DNA of 64,000 bases from DASCNA01 sp036011305. GTDB taxonomy: Bacteria; Verrucomicrobiota; Lentisphaeria; Victivallales; GWF2-38-69. Under the pieces are notes generated by a model. That model saw nothing but the letters and a program-made list of their open reading frames with translations. It made no database searches and was not told where the DNA came from. Each line of letters opens with the position of its first letter. The first letter of the stretch is position 1. Shown here one piece after another: positions 8,842 through 18,628 of the stretch. The stretch lies in NCBI GenBank assembly GCA_036011305.1, contig DASCNA010000176.1:1-64000 (forward strand). The letters run 5' to 3'. The position numbers were made by a program, and so were the translations under genes.

Positions 8842-8922
8842 TTAATTTATCGATTAAATGCAATATATACTTAAATCAGCTATAATTATTTATTAATATC
8901 AATTAAGCAATAATAAAATAAA

Positions 8923-9306
8923 ATGTTTAAGAATATATATATAAGTTTACTTCTTTTGTCCTGCTTTATTTTTGTAGGATGTGCGCTGACAAGCACCAAT
9001 TTTTCTAAAATGACAGACCTGCCTACTGAAAATTTAGTTCCTTATCGTAGTGATATAGGTGCGACCAGTTATGGTTATACCATAATAGGTTTGATAATTA
9101 TTGGTTCACCTACCTATCAGGAAACAATTAATAAAATATGGCGAGATTCAAAAATTCCTAAGAACGAAAGAGAAAATTACTCTCTTGTCAATATTAGAAC
9201 TTCAAGCGGTACATCATGGAGTATATTTGTAATGAGCAGAAATTATTTAAATATAAATGCAGATATAGCTAAATATCGAAATTTAAAAGATCAGAAAAAC
9301 TTCTAA
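8923..9306 (+). CDS. Putative lipoprotein, TRL-like
   Basis: A 127-residue protein with a lipoprotein signal peptide ending in FVGC (Cys20 as lipidation site). The remainder (SYGYTIIGLIIIGSPTYQE, then a basic helix and two beta strands ending WSIFVMSRNYL) loosely recalls TRL-like small lipoproteins, which share an ILGL..GD core. The resemblance is weak. It should sit in the outer or inner membrane facing the periplasm. Its stop overlaps the start of the next gene (TAATG), implying translational coupling. Confidence 0.6.
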   Translation: MFKNIYISLLLLSCFIFVGCALTSTNFSKMTDLPTENLVPYRSDIGATSYGYTIIGLIIIGSPTYQETINKIWRDSKIPKNERENYSLVNIRTSSGTSWSIFVMSRNYLNINADIAKYRNLKDQKNF

Positions 9307-9506
9307 TGTTTACTAAAATATTTAAGTATAGAATAGAGTTACTGCTAATTATTCTCATAATTTTAATAGCAGTCATTTCTATATTAGCTAATTTTAAAAT
9401 AGACCGTTTGATGAACAATATGAGTGATATAAATCATGGTGTTCTCTCTATAACATCACAATGTAAGAAAATGGTCCAACTACTCTATAACATTAAAAAT
9501 TTTTAA
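9306..9506 (+). CDS. Small single-pass membrane protein
   Basis: A 66-residue protein with one long hydrophobic helix (about residues 10-30, rich in Leu and Ile) after a short basic N-terminus, then a polar, probably helical tail. Its ATG overlaps the stop codon of the lipoprotein gene by one base, so the two are expressed together. No family recognised. The tail may lie in the periplasm near the lipoprotein partner (inference). Confidence 0.5.
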   Translation: MFTKIFKYRIELLLIILIILIAVISILANFKIDRLMNNMSDINHGVLSITSQCKKMVQLLYNIKNF

Positions 9507-9542
9507 TATCTAAATATTATTTAAGCTTTAATTAAATACTCA

Positions 9543-10604
9543 TCAGAACCATTTTTTATTTAGTTTCTGATACTCACCTGATTCAATAAATTTAAAAAGA
9601 CTGATATTATATTTCTTGCGCAGTTCGCTACCATTCTTAAATGCGATTGCATAGTCCTGATAAAATGATTTGATAGGGATTATATCATATTTATAAATTT
9701 TATTTTTTTTAAGATAAAATTTCAAAAGCGGTTCATCATCAACCATTGCTACAGCCCTCTCATCACTTATTAAAGATATTCCGCTGGTAATTGTTTTGAC
9801 TTCTACCACTCTAACTGCATACTCTTTTAGCTCATTTGCTACAATTGCATCTTTAATTACAGTCACAGGCCTGTCTACCAAATCCCTTAAACCGTTAATA
9901 TCATATTTAAGCTGTTTCATTGTGACAGTCGAAGTTAATAATGCTATTAACATACTAAACAGTGCAATTCCGCTAAATATTACAAAGATGCCGAAAAATT
10001 TTCCAATAGAACGTTTAGGATAAAAATCACCGTAACCAACTGTAGACATTGTAGTAATTGTCCACCAAACACCTAAAGCAACTCCTTTGAAATATCCTGA
10101 CTTCATCCAATCGCTCTTATTTCTTTCAATAAACCAGATAATATGAGAAGAAATGATTATATAGACGACAAGAACAATAATCCACTCAAACACATTTTTA
10201 GATATAAATATATTTCTTATGGAATATAAAACAGATTTTTTAGGAACCAAGATCCCTGTTTTTGCACGATAATAAGGATGAGAGAAATCCATTTGATTTT
10301 CGTCTTTAGAAGATATTGCTATTGCACCAATACCTAAATTAGCACCCCCGTCTCTCACAGTTTTTTTAAATTCGCTTATATCTTTAAAAACCTTATATTT
10401 TAGCATAATGTCAGGGTTAATATTTTTTGTCAACTGTTTCAACAGCTCAATTGAGTATCCAGATACATTACCATTTTTCCCAATATTAACAAAAGGTGGA
10501 GAATCATAAACTGCTACAGTATAAACACTGGTAGCAGCATATGAGATTATAAAGAAATTTAAAAAAACTAAAAGTACAAATATATGTTTCCGATAAGTCA
10601 TCAT
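9543..10604 (-). CDS. GluR0-like ligand-gated potassium channel
   Basis: A prokaryotic ionotropic glutamate-receptor-type channel. In order it has a signal peptide (MMTYRKHIFVLLVFLNFF), the first lobe of a periplasmic solute-binding domain (VAVYDSPPFVNIGKNG...GYSIELL, SHPYYRAKTGILVP), a membrane helix, a pore loop with the K+ selectivity filter TVGYGD, a further helix, and the second binding lobe (VAMVDDEPLLKFYL to the end). This split S1-pore-S2 order is that of cyanobacterial GluR0. I start at 10604 because that gives a clean signal peptide; a GTG at 10655 would add 17 residues. The ligand is likely an amino acid. It is followed on the opposite strand by the small membrane protein gene, 36 bases away. 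Confidence 0.85.
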   Translation of the reverse strand: MMTYRKHIFVLLVFLNFFIISYAATSVYTVAVYDSPPFVNIGKNGNVSGYSIELLKQLTKNINPDIMLKYKVFKDISEFKKTVRDGGANLGIGAIAISSKDENQMDFSHPYYRAKTGILVPKKSVLYSIRNIFISKNVFEWIIVLVVYIIISSHIIWFIERNKSDWMKSGYFKGVALGVWWTITTMSTVGYGDFYPKRSIGKFFGIFVIFSGIALFSMLIALLTSTVTMKQLKYDINGLRDLVDRPVTVIKDAIVANELKEYAVRVVEVKTITSGISLISDERAVAMVDDEPLLKFYLKKNKIYKYDIIPIKSFYQDYAIAFKNGSELRKKYNISLFKFIESGEYQKLNKKWF

Positions 10605-10702
10605 ATTAATGATTTTAATATAAAGAAAAAAAATCTCAATAAAATCGCTTATCACTTTCGTTTAATAAAGGTATTTTTAAAGCTAATACTTATCAATAAA
10701 AA

Positions 10703-12949
10703 CTATTGATCAATAATATCATAAGGCTTTATTGGAATTTTTTTAAACCTTTTTCCTGTGGCATTATAAATTGCATTTGTTATAGCAGATGCAACCGGAA
10801 CTATAACAATTTCTCCTATTGCCTTAGCACCGAAAGGTCCGCTTTTATCTTCATTCTCAATAAATATGGATTTAATATTAAAATGTGAGTCAAGCGAGGT
10901 AGGAATCAAATATTCAGCAAATGAATCATTCCATTTTCCGTTTTTCTTTAATTCTATTGATTCAGTGAGGGCATACCCCATTCCCATTATAACACCGCCC
11001 TCAACCTGTCCTTCGGCAGCATCCTGATTTATCACTTTTCCTATTTCATTTATAGAAACAGTATCTTTCAACTCTACCATTCCTAATTCTTCATCAACCT
11101 CTACCCTGACAACTACAGCACCAAAACAATACTTAACATGCGGCATCCCAAATGGCAGATGTGTAGGTGCATTTTTATAAGAAAAAGTAAATTTACCTTC
11201 ACTAATAAGCTGTTTGCCAAGTTCATTACATTTATCTGTCAGATCATATAAATCTACAGGAACAATGTTTTCAGAATTCTTATTAAATACTTTCCCGCTT
11301 TTATAAACAAGCTCATCTTGTTTATAGTTATAAAGTTTCGCTGTTGTTTTCAATATTTTATTTTTTAACTTTTCAGCAGCTCTGAGAAGAGAGTTGCCTA
11401 CGCAGTATGTCATTCTTGATGCACATGTAATACCCCCATCAGGTGATGTTCTTGTAGATAAATCACTGACTTGAATTCTTGAATAATCAATTTCCATTGC
11501 TTCAGCCACCATCTGGGCGGCAACGGTTTTCAGCCCCTGTCCCAAGTCTGGTGCCCCTAGATGTATTAACAAATTACCGTTAGGTAAACATTCTATTCTA
11601 TTTTTAGATATATCGGGAACACCTTTCCCAAGTCCATAAGGTTGTAATACAAGCCCCATTGCAACGCCGCTGACCTTACCACTAGATACCGGAATTTCAT
11701 TAAGTTTATCAGACTCATTTATTGCCAACTCAAGACATTTTGCTGCATTTTCAGCCTGTTCAACTTTAACTTTTGTATAAGTTGAATCACCTTTTTTAAA
11801 AATATTGATTTTCCTTACTGCAACCGGTTCCAAATTTAGCTTATGAGCCATAATATCAATCATACTTTCAAGAGCAAAATTACTTTGCGGAACACCAAAA
11901 CCCCTAAATGCACCTGCAATTGGTGAATTTGTATATGTCAGATAAGCTTCGCCTTTCACATTATCAATTTTGTATACACCTGAAATAGTTTCTGTTAAGA
12001 GCTGAGCTACTGGAGGGCCATAAGTTGCGTAAGGTCCTGTATTTACATACGATTTGACATGTAAAGCAGTAATTTTTCCATTATTCCTTATACCTATTTT
12101 ACAATGTATCTCACAGGCATGTCTTTTAGGATGAGCATTTATTGACTCTTCTCTGGTATTTAGAAGTTTGACTGTTCCTTTTATCTTCCAAGCAGCCAAT
12201 GAAGCAAGGATAGGTAAACTGGAGTCTTCTTTACCACCAAATGCACCACCTACGGCATTTATTCTTACATCAACTTCTGATTTATCAATATTTAGAGTTT
12301 CCGAAATCAGATCCCTGTCTATAAAAGGTGTCTGTGAACTAACCCATGCAATAACCTTTCCATCATCATATTTTGCTGCAGCAACTTCCTGTTCAAGATA
12401 TGCATGGTAAGTTGTTGGTAAATGAAAAATTTCTTCAAAAATATTATCTGCAGCTTTAAAACCTTTTTCTAAATTGCCATCTCCGATATTTGTTTCAGAT
12501 ACTAAATTAGAATTATTATGTATTTTAATACTATTGCTCTTAAGCGCTTCAATAGGATCAAATACTGCTGGCAACTTTTTATAAGCAACCTTGATTTTTT
12601 TCATAGCCTTTTGCGCTATATCATAAGATTCACCTATAACAATTGCTATAGGTTCACCTATAAATCTGACTTTATCACAAGCTAACACAGGTCTGTCGGG
12701 AATGATAACCCCATATTTTTTGCTTCCCGGTATATCTTTATAGGTAATAATTTCAACAATTCCTTTGATTTCTACAGCTTCTGAAAAATCAATCTTTTTA
12801 ATTTCTGCATGATGATGAGCACTTCGGAGAATTACTCCATATTTCATATCCTTAAGAAAAAGATCTCCAACATACTTTGTTTTTCCAGTTACTTTTCCTG
12901 CAGCATCAATACGCTTTTCAGGTTTTCCTACTGTCATATACTCACTCAT
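10703..12949 (-). CDS. xdhA: Xanthine dehydrogenase-type molybdenum hydroxylase, Mo-binding subunit
   Basis: A 748-residue large subunit of the xanthine dehydrogenase/aldehyde oxidase family. Its N-terminal domain (GKVTGKTKYVGDL) is followed by molybdopterin-binding motifs: GGAFGGKED, AFRGFGVPQ, GAPDLGQGLKT, GGVIMGMGYALTE, and GAKAIGEI, which carries the expected catalytic glutamate. It should hydroxylate a purine or similar N-heterocycle using water. Its start overlaps the stop of the Fe-S subunit gene by 4 bases (ATGA). Xanthine is the most likely substrate, but hypoxanthine, nicotinate or other purines are possible; the sequence does not decide. Confidence 0.88.
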   Translation of the reverse strand: MSEYMTVGKPEKRIDAAGKVTGKTKYVGDLFLKDMKYGVILRSAHHHAEIKKIDFSEAVEIKGIVEIITYKDIPGSKKYGVIIPDRPVLACDKVRFIGEPIAIVIGESYDIAQKAMKKIKVAYKKLPAVFDPIEALKSNSIKIHNNSNLVSETNIGDGNLEKGFKAADNIFEEIFHLPTTYHAYLEQEVAAAKYDDGKVIAWVSSQTPFIDRDLISETLNIDKSEVDVRINAVGGAFGGKEDSSLPILASLAAWKIKGTVKLLNTREESINAHPKRHACEIHCKIGIRNNGKITALHVKSYVNTGPYATYGPPVAQLLTETISGVYKIDNVKGEAYLTYTNSPIAGAFRGFGVPQSNFALESMIDIMAHKLNLEPVAVRKINIFKKGDSTYTKVKVEQAENAAKCLELAINESDKLNEIPVSSGKVSGVAMGLVLQPYGLGKGVPDISKNRIECLPNGNLLIHLGAPDLGQGLKTVAAQMVAEAMEIDYSRIQVSDLSTRTSPDGGITCASRMTYCVGNSLLRAAEKLKNKILKTTAKLYNYKQDELVYKSGKVFNKNSENIVPVDLYDLTDKCNELGKQLISEGKFTFSYKNAPTHLPFGMPHVKYCFGAVVVRVEVDEELGMVELKDTVSINEIGKVINQDAAEGQVEGGVIMGMGYALTESIELKKNGKWNDSFAEYLIPTSLDSHFNIKSIFIENEDKSGPFGAKAIGEIVIVPVASAITNAIYNATGKRFKKIPIKPYDIIDQ

Positions 12950-13425
12950 AATTTATGCATCCTTTCAGAAGCAATTTTGATAGCCTCTGCTATCTTGACA
13001 TAACCCGTACATCTACACAAGTTTCCTGATATAGCAGTTCTTATCTGAGTTTCATCAGGTTTTCCATTCTTGTCAAGCAATGCTTTAGCTGACATTATCA
13101 TACCTGGTGTACAATAACCGCATTGAACAGCTCCTGCTTCTATGAATGCTACCTGCAGTTTATGGAGCTTTCCATTTTTCTCCAAAGATTCAATAGTCTC
13201 GATTTCACTGCCATCAGACTGTCCAACAAGAATCAGGCAGGAGTTGACTGCCTTTCCGTTCATTATTACAGTGCAGGCCCCACATTCACCTTCACCACAG
13301 CCTTCCTTTGCTCCTGTCAAGCCTATATCTTCACGCAATAATTGCAGAAGTGTTCTATTTGGATACGTCTCTATCAAATATTTTTCTTTATTAATAATAA
13401 TTTTTATTTTTATTTTCTCCATCAT
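12946..13425 (-). CDS. xdhC: Xanthine dehydrogenase-type hydroxylase, 2x[2Fe-2S] subunit
   Basis: A 159-residue small subunit carrying both iron-sulfur clusters: the plant-ferredoxin type (Cys43, Cys48, Cys51, Cys63 in EGCGEGECGACT and the following segment) and the helical CO-dehydrogenase type (Cys102, Cys105, Cys137, Cys139 in CGYCTPGM and GNLCRCTGY). It passes electrons from the Mo centre to the FAD subunit. It lies 8 bases after the FAD subunit gene and overlaps the Mo subunit gene, giving the order FAD, Fe-S, Mo. Full family length and all eight cysteines are present. Confidence 0.9.
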   Translation of the reverse strand: MMEKIKIKIIINKEKYLIETYPNRTLLQLLREDIGLTGAKEGCGEGECGACTVIMNGKAVNSCLILVGQSDGSEIETIESLEKNGKLHKLQVAFIEAGAVQCGYCTPGMIMSAKALLDKNGKPDETQIRTAISGNLCRCTGYVKIAEAIKIASERMHKL

Positions 13426-13433
13426 GTACTCCT

Positions 13434-14285
13434 TTAGTTCTCCAGCAGCAAATCATTTAATATTCTAGATAAAAGTTCACAAATAGTTTTCCGCCTATAT
13501 CCAACAGTAGACCTTAGATCACTGATTGGGGAAATCTCGTTTATTAAAATATCTTTAGCTTTACTAATAATCTGATCATCAATTATGTTTTCAGATAAAT
13601 ATTCTTCAGTCTTATAACATCTTAAAGGTACAGGGGCTACAGAACCTGCTGCAATTCTCACATGATTAATCCTGTTATCTGCATCCAAAACTATTTTGAC
13701 AGCCAAACTTGCTGTAGCAATTACAAGCCCTTTTCTCAACCCGACTTTTTTAAAAAAATCTTTACAGTTTCTTCTTTTAAAGAAAGTAACTTTGTTTATT
13801 ATTTCATTAGGAGAGATATCAGTAACTCCCTTGCTTTTAAAAAAATCCTCCAATTGCACTTCCCTATCTCCTTCTTCAGAAGATACAGTTAAAACAGCAT
13901 CAAGGCAGATTAAAGGCAAAACTGAATCTGCAGCGGGAGATGCATTAGCTATATTACCTCCAATAGTCGCTCTATTCTGGATCATAGGAGAACCAATTTG
14001 GCTTGAAGCATCAGCCAAGCCTGGTGCATATTCTCTAATTATCTCACTTTCATATATTTCTTTAAAAGTAGTCAGTGCACCCAACTCTATTTCGTCATCA
14101 AACTCTCTTATGTAGTTAAGTTTTTTAATTTGAGAAATATCAATAAGATTTTTAGGTGCAGTTTCTGTCTTCCTAAAAAATGGAATTAGATCAGTTCCTC
14201 CTGCAATAATTTTACTTTCATTACCTAATAATTGAAATAAGTCTTTTAAACTATTAGGCTGCATATAATCAAACTCAACGTTCAT
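13434..14285 (-). CDS. xdhB: Xanthine dehydrogenase-type hydroxylase, FAD-binding subunit
   Basis: A 283-residue medium subunit. FAD-binding motifs are visible: AGGTDLIP near residue 30 and the block TIGGNIANASPAADS around 107-121. The C-terminal CO-dehydrogenase flavoprotein domain ends with DLRSTVGYRRKTICELL. It takes electrons from the Fe-S subunit to NAD+ or another acceptor. A strong Shine-Dalgarno (AGGAG) precedes the ATG. It is first in the three-gene operon and begins 52 bases after the permease-EIIA gene, which may share the transcript. Confidence 0.88.
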   Translation of the reverse strand: MNVEFDYMQPNSLKDLFQLLGNESKIIAGGTDLIPFFRKTETAPKNLIDISQIKKLNYIREFDDEIELGALTTFKEIYESEIIREYAPGLADASSQIGSPMIQNRATIGGNIANASPAADSVLPLICLDAVLTVSSEEGDREVQLEDFFKSKGVTDISPNEIINKVTFFKRRNCKDFFKKVGLRKGLVIATASLAVKIVLDADNRINHVRIAAGSVAPVPLRCYKTEEYLSENIIDDQIISKAKDILINEISPISDLRSTVGYRRKTICELLSRILNDLLLEN

Positions 14286-14337
14286 CTACTTCTCCTGAAT
14301 TATAAATTTTCGGAATAATTAAATCTACAATATATTA

Positions 14338-16182
14338 TTAACGCGATCTATCGCTAAGAAGGAATATATCTTTTAGATTATCTTCCCCTTTAGCATTCAG
14401 CCACTTTTTCTGGAAATCTTTTCTGTCTATAGTCTGGGCAATTGCGGCAAGAGTTTTTAAGTGAAAATTACGTTCATCTTTTGTGCCTATAATAACAAAA
14501 ACAGCATTTATATTCTGAGCACCGTCAGATATTTTTATTCCATCTTTGCACCTGGCCATCAAAATAGTAAATTTCTTTTCACCTTCTATTATAATATGAG
14601 GAATTGCGACTGTTTCAGTAAGTACTGTACTGCTTTCTTTCTCACGGTTCACAAACTTCTCAACAAGTTCTTTAGAAGTGATATTGATTTCAGGTGCTAA
14701 AATATCAGATGCAGACGTGATAAATTTTTCGCCATCTACCGATTTTTCAAAATCAAGAACATGACATTTTTTTATCATGTCATCGAATCTGTCATGAACA
14801 ATTTCATCTCTTTCTACAAGGATGTTTTTCAATTCTTCTTCCAACTTGTTTGATGCTATCTGTTTATTGGTAATCCTTGCCAATAGATGAAGCAAAGCAT
14901 ATTCGTGTTTACTTCTAGATTTACCATAGAAATAGTATATTGCTACTGCTAAGATAAGAAGCCCCAGAAATATTTCAATTGTGGCTAATCCCATATCAAT
15001 AATAAAGAAACTGAATACAATAATACTTATAATCTGAAGCCATGGATAAAATGGTGCTTTAAAACTCGGATTATAGTTCTGGAGTTTACTTTCCCTTAAT
15101 ATTATAACAGCAACATTTGCAAAAACATTGGCTGCAAGTACAACTGTAGACGCCGCTTTAACAAGTGTGTCTAATTTTAGAAACAGTGATAAACCTATGA
15201 GGATACCTGTTGTTACAAGTGCTATAATCGGTGTTTGACTACGTTTGCTCAGTTTCATAAAACCTTGAGGGATCAAACAATCTCTGCCTAGAGCCACAGG
15301 ATAGCGTGAAGCTGACATTATACCGGCTATTGCTGTAGTAACAAAGGCAAGAATAGCAGCTATGGTTATTATCACAAATCCTGGAGTTCCCATAAATACT
15401 CTTGCAGTATCCGCCACAGGAGTTAAAGATACAGAAAGTTTATCCCCCGGATATCCTCCTACAGTAATAAAAAGTAAAACAGTATAGATAATTGTAACAA
15501 TTATAACAGAAGAGATGAGTCCCAACGGTATATTTTTTTTGGGGTTTTTTACCTCTTCAGAAATACTGGTTATACTTATAAGTCCTCCATAAGAAACAAA
15601 TACGAATCCTGCTGTTGCAAAAATAGGATTGATTCCTTTAGGAAGTAAAGGTGTAAAATGATGAGGTTGTATATTAAAACTGCCCACAAAAATATAAATT
15701 ACCATTAATAATAAAAGTCCCAGCACGAGAATAACTTCAAGCTTAGCTGTTTCCTGAACACCGTAAATATTTATAACAACAAAAATAACACATAAAATTA
15801 AAGCTGATATAATGAGCGGAAATCCAGTTAAAAGATAAATAATTTCAGCCATACCAAATATTGCAAATGAGCTTTTCAGAGCTATTGCCAACCAGCTAAA
15901 CAATCCCGATATTGTTCCGCTCAAAGGTCCGAGGCTCCTCGTGACAAAATAATAATCTCCACCTGCCTTGGGCATTGCAGTTGAAAGCTCAATTACGCTT
16001 AGAGCTCCGAGAAGAGCCATAATCCCTGCCAGACAGTAGGAAACAAAAACCAAAGGTCCACTATTAGAATACGCCATGCCCGGCAGGATAAAAATACCTG
16101 AACTGATCATTGCACCGGTCGCAATACAAAATACGTGAATAAAAGACAGTTCTTTCTTTAGCTTCATACAAAGGGGGAGCAC
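14338..16182 (-). CDS. APC-family amino-acid permease fused to a PTS EIIA domain
   Basis: A 614-residue fusion. Residues about 5-425 form a 12-helix APC transporter (FCIATGAMISSGIFILPG at the start, SYGGLISITSISEEVKNP in the middle). After a linker helix, residues about 465-614 form a mannitol/fructose/Ntr-type EIIA domain. Its candidate phospho-acceptor histidine is His529 in ETVAIPHIII, and the domain ends TLAAIAQTIDRKDF. The fusion implies transport controlled by PEP-dependent phosphorylation; the EI-Ntr encoded at 54.4 kb is a plausible donor via an HPr not seen here. The first in-frame start is GTG at 16182; the ATG at 16167 fits the APC family start better. The substrate is unknown; a link to the downstream hydroxylase genes is conjecture. 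Confidence 0.85.
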   Translation of the reverse strand: MLPLCMKLKKELSFIHVFCIATGAMISSGIFILPGMAYSNSGPLVFVSYCLAGIMALLGALSVIELSTAMPKAGGDYYFVTRSLGPLSGTISGLFSWLAIALKSSFAIFGMAEIIYLLTGFPLIISALILCVIFVVINIYGVQETAKLEVILVLGLLLLMVIYIFVGSFNIQPHHFTPLLPKGINPIFATAGFVFVSYGGLISITSISEEVKNPKKNIPLGLISSVIIVTIIYTVLLFITVGGYPGDKLSVSLTPVADTARVFMGTPGFVIITIAAILAFVTTAIAGIMSASRYPVALGRDCLIPQGFMKLSKRSQTPIIALVTTGILIGLSLFLKLDTLVKAASTVVLAANVFANVAVIILRESKLQNYNPSFKAPFYPWLQIISIIVFSFFIIDMGLATIEIFLGLLILAVAIYYFYGKSRSKHEYALLHLLARITNKQIASNKLEEELKNILVERDEIVHDRFDDMIKKCHVLDFEKSVDGEKFITSASDILAPEINITSKELVEKFVNREKESSTVLTETVAIPHIIIEGEKKFTILMARCKDGIKISDGAQNINAVFVIIGTKDERNFHLKTLAAIAQTIDRKDFQKKWLNAKGEDNLKDIFLLSDRSR

Positions 16183-16334
16183 TTTCTTTATTTATAATTC
16201 TAAAATTAAAGTTAGTTCTATGATGGTTTAATTAAAAAATTTTGATTTATGAAAAAGAATTTTCTTTAAAATAGCTTTATTAGTATTATTTAAAAGTTTT
16301 TTTACAACATTTTTATATTTAGATAAATCTCATA

Positions 16335-18581
16335 TTACTTTACTCTTCTAAAAATAATTACAGTAATATCATCAAATCTGTTTATTTTTTCGAATCGTTC
16401 AACACTTTCGAAAATACAATCACATAGTTTATCAGGATGTAATTTTATGTTTTCTTTAATCAGATTTTTCAGTCTTTCCTCTCCGTACTCGTCTCCATTT
16501 GGCGAAACGGCTTCAAGTATTCCATCAGTATACATAATACTTGTATCACCAATTTGAGATTTTTCACTTTTTGTCTGGTAGACAGCATCTTCAAGTATCC
16601 CCAGGGCAATACTGCTGATTTTCTCAAATTCAATAAATTCTTCGTTTCTAATTAGCAAAGATGCATGATGTCCCGCGCTTGAATAATAAACTATTTTATC
16701 CTCCATATCATAAAACATAAGAGAGGCAGTAGTAAACATCTGTGCATTATTGTCGAGACATAATGTATTATTAACTTTTTCAAGTACTTCTCCAGGGAGA
16801 AGGTCAGGCTCTCTCAAACAGCAATTTTTAATATGAGATTTACTCATAGCCATAAAAAAAGCAGCAGGAATCCCCTTCCCCGACACATCTCCGATCAAAA
16901 GAGCAAGTTTTTTCTCATTGATATAGAAAAAATCATAGAAATCTCCTGAAATGTTTTTAGCGGCATTAATTCTGGCTGAAAGTTCAAAGTTTCCTCCTGT
17001 CGGAAATAGGTATGGACTTGGAAGTATAGAATTTTGAATATTTTCTGCTAACTTGATCTCAGTTTCAATTGACTGTCTAGCTTCAGTTTCATCTTTTAAA
17101 TTCTCCATATAATCTCTAAGTTTTTTCCCCATAAAATTAAATGTCATAGACAATTCAGCTATTTCAGATGTGTTGTACTCATTTACATTGACATAAAAAT
17201 CACCTTCACTAATTTTTTCAATTCCACTTATTATCTTTCGAATAGGTTTCAGGAATAAATATCTGAAAAATAAAAAAGCTGCAAAGAATGCAAGGACAAG
17301 GAAAATAATGCTGATCCATATAAATTTATGTGTCAACTTGGCTACTGTTTCTTTCACTTTTCCCTGGGTTTTTAAAACAGGATGAAGCAGAGATTTCTGA
17401 TTGACAATATAGCCTAAGGTCCAATTACATATATCTACTTTAGAATATGCAACAGTATATGTTTCATTCTTGATAACAAGATTTGTTACTCCTGATTTAT
17501 TTTTTTTAATTTCCTTCCCTAGTTTTCGCATATCGAGATTTTTTGAATCAATTAATTTTATTCTGTTGTTAAGCTGGTTATTCTTAGGGATTAGTTCTCT
17601 TTCCGGTAAAGAAAATTCTTTTCTATACAACTTAGGAAAAGTAATCAAACTCCCATTTTGATCCAGTAAAAACATAAAACCTTTAACTTGATTCTTGTTT
17701 ATAAACTTAGAATTTTTAGATAAACGATTGTCAATTCTGACAAATAGTTCACGATTCGTATATAGTTGCTGTTCTGTTAACTCTTTTTGAACTTTATTAA
17801 AGTCTACTGTAACTCCAACATAAGCAAGTATTCTGCAGTCATCACCGTAAATAGAATTCTCAATATATAAATCTATTAAACCATTATGATATAGATTTCT
17901 AACAGGAGAATAAATTCTTACAGGAGATACTGCATTAGGGTCCTTACTTTTCAAAGGAAATTGATTTGTAACACAGTCATAAAATTTATTGATAGAGCTT
18001 AGATATGGAATTTTATTAGCGTCAAGTAAATATGATGTATAACAAAATTCAAGTTTATCTGTAGTTATCACCCAAACATATTTCATTAAACTTTGATTCT
18101 TATTTACAATCTTTTTACATGCAGACAAAAGATTAGAAAGGGAATCAGCTTGCGTAATAACTTTTTGAGACACTTCATTTTTATCACCAAAATAAACCAG
18201 ATCGAATTCTCTCTCCGCGAATAAATATGCAGAAAAATTTCGATTGGGATATTTTTTAAAACCATAATTCTTTTTTATAGTTTTTTTCGTAGAACTATTA
18301 CTTTTTAACTTACTTAGGACATTCTCAGCGAAAACATCCAGAAATGTAGCTACAAGATTAATTCTTTTAGAATAACCATCCGATGCTTCATTTGTAAGTT
18401 TCAAAAACAACTCTGAAGATAGTACATCATTGTTTTCTTTGTCGATCTTAACTGCATAAACTCCAAGATCCCTGACTGAATCAACTGAAACAAAAGTTAA
18501 TACAGCAGATAATAATATTAAAACCACTAATAGACCGATTATAAAAAGTAATGCAAGTTTTGGTTTTCTCTTTTTTTTCAT
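16335..18581 (-). CDS. Membrane sensor with HAMP and SpoIIE/PP2C-type serine phosphatase domain
   Basis: An N-terminal membrane helix (about 12-32) and a large extracytoplasmic region of some 380 residues, probably a double Cache sensor, are followed by a second helix (IWISIIFLVLAFFAAFLF) and a HAMP domain (FLKPIRKIISGIEKISEGDF). A linker with SIETEIKLAENIQNSILP leads to a SpoIIE/RsbU phosphatase domain with metal-binding GDVSGKGIPAAFFMA, MYTDGILEAVSPNG and FDDITVIIFRR. Such proteins dephosphorylate an anti-sigma antagonist or similar partner on sensing a small ligand. No anti-sigma or STAS gene is adjacent. I start at the ATG at 18581; a TTG at 18590 would add three residues. Confidence 0.88.
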   Translation of the reverse strand: MKKKRKPKLALLFIIGLLVVLILLSAVLTFVSVDSVRDLGVYAVKIDKENNDVLSSELFLKLTNEASDGYSKRINLVATFLDVFAENVLSKLKSNSSTKKTIKKNYGFKKYPNRNFSAYLFAEREFDLVYFGDKNEVSQKVITQADSLSNLLSACKKIVNKNQSLMKYVWVITTDKLEFCYTSYLLDANKIPYLSSINKFYDCVTNQFPLKSKDPNAVSPVRIYSPVRNLYHNGLIDLYIENSIYGDDCRILAYVGVTVDFNKVQKELTEQQLYTNRELFVRIDNRLSKNSKFINKNQVKGFMFLLDQNGSLITFPKLYRKEFSLPERELIPKNNQLNNRIKLIDSKNLDMRKLGKEIKKNKSGVTNLVIKNETYTVAYSKVDICNWTLGYIVNQKSLLHPVLKTQGKVKETVAKLTHKFIWISIIFLVLAFFAAFLFFRYLFLKPIRKIISGIEKISEGDFYVNVNEYNTSEIAELSMTFNFMGKKLRDYMENLKDETEARQSIETEIKLAENIQNSILPSPYLFPTGGNFELSARINAAKNISGDFYDFFYINEKKLALLIGDVSGKGIPAAFFMAMSKSHIKNCCLREPDLLPGEVLEKVNNTLCLDNNAQMFTTASLMFYDMEDKIVYYSSAGHHASLLIRNEEFIEFEKISSIALGILEDAVYQTKSEKSQIGDTSIMYTDGILEAVSPNGDEYGEERLKNLIKENIKLHPDKLCDCIFESVERFEKINRFDDITVIIFRRVK

Positions 18582-18628
18582 CGAGCTCAATAACTGAATA
18601 TTTATGATTTATAATTAATTAAAAACTC

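Noticed and set aside
10692..10710. 7-bp hairpin at the end of the Mo-subunit gene
   Set aside because: Short, AT-only stem overlapping the stop codon; too weak to call a terminator.
12168..14115. Several plus-strand open frames across the hydroxylase operon
   Set aside because: All lie antisense to three well-supported subunit genes.
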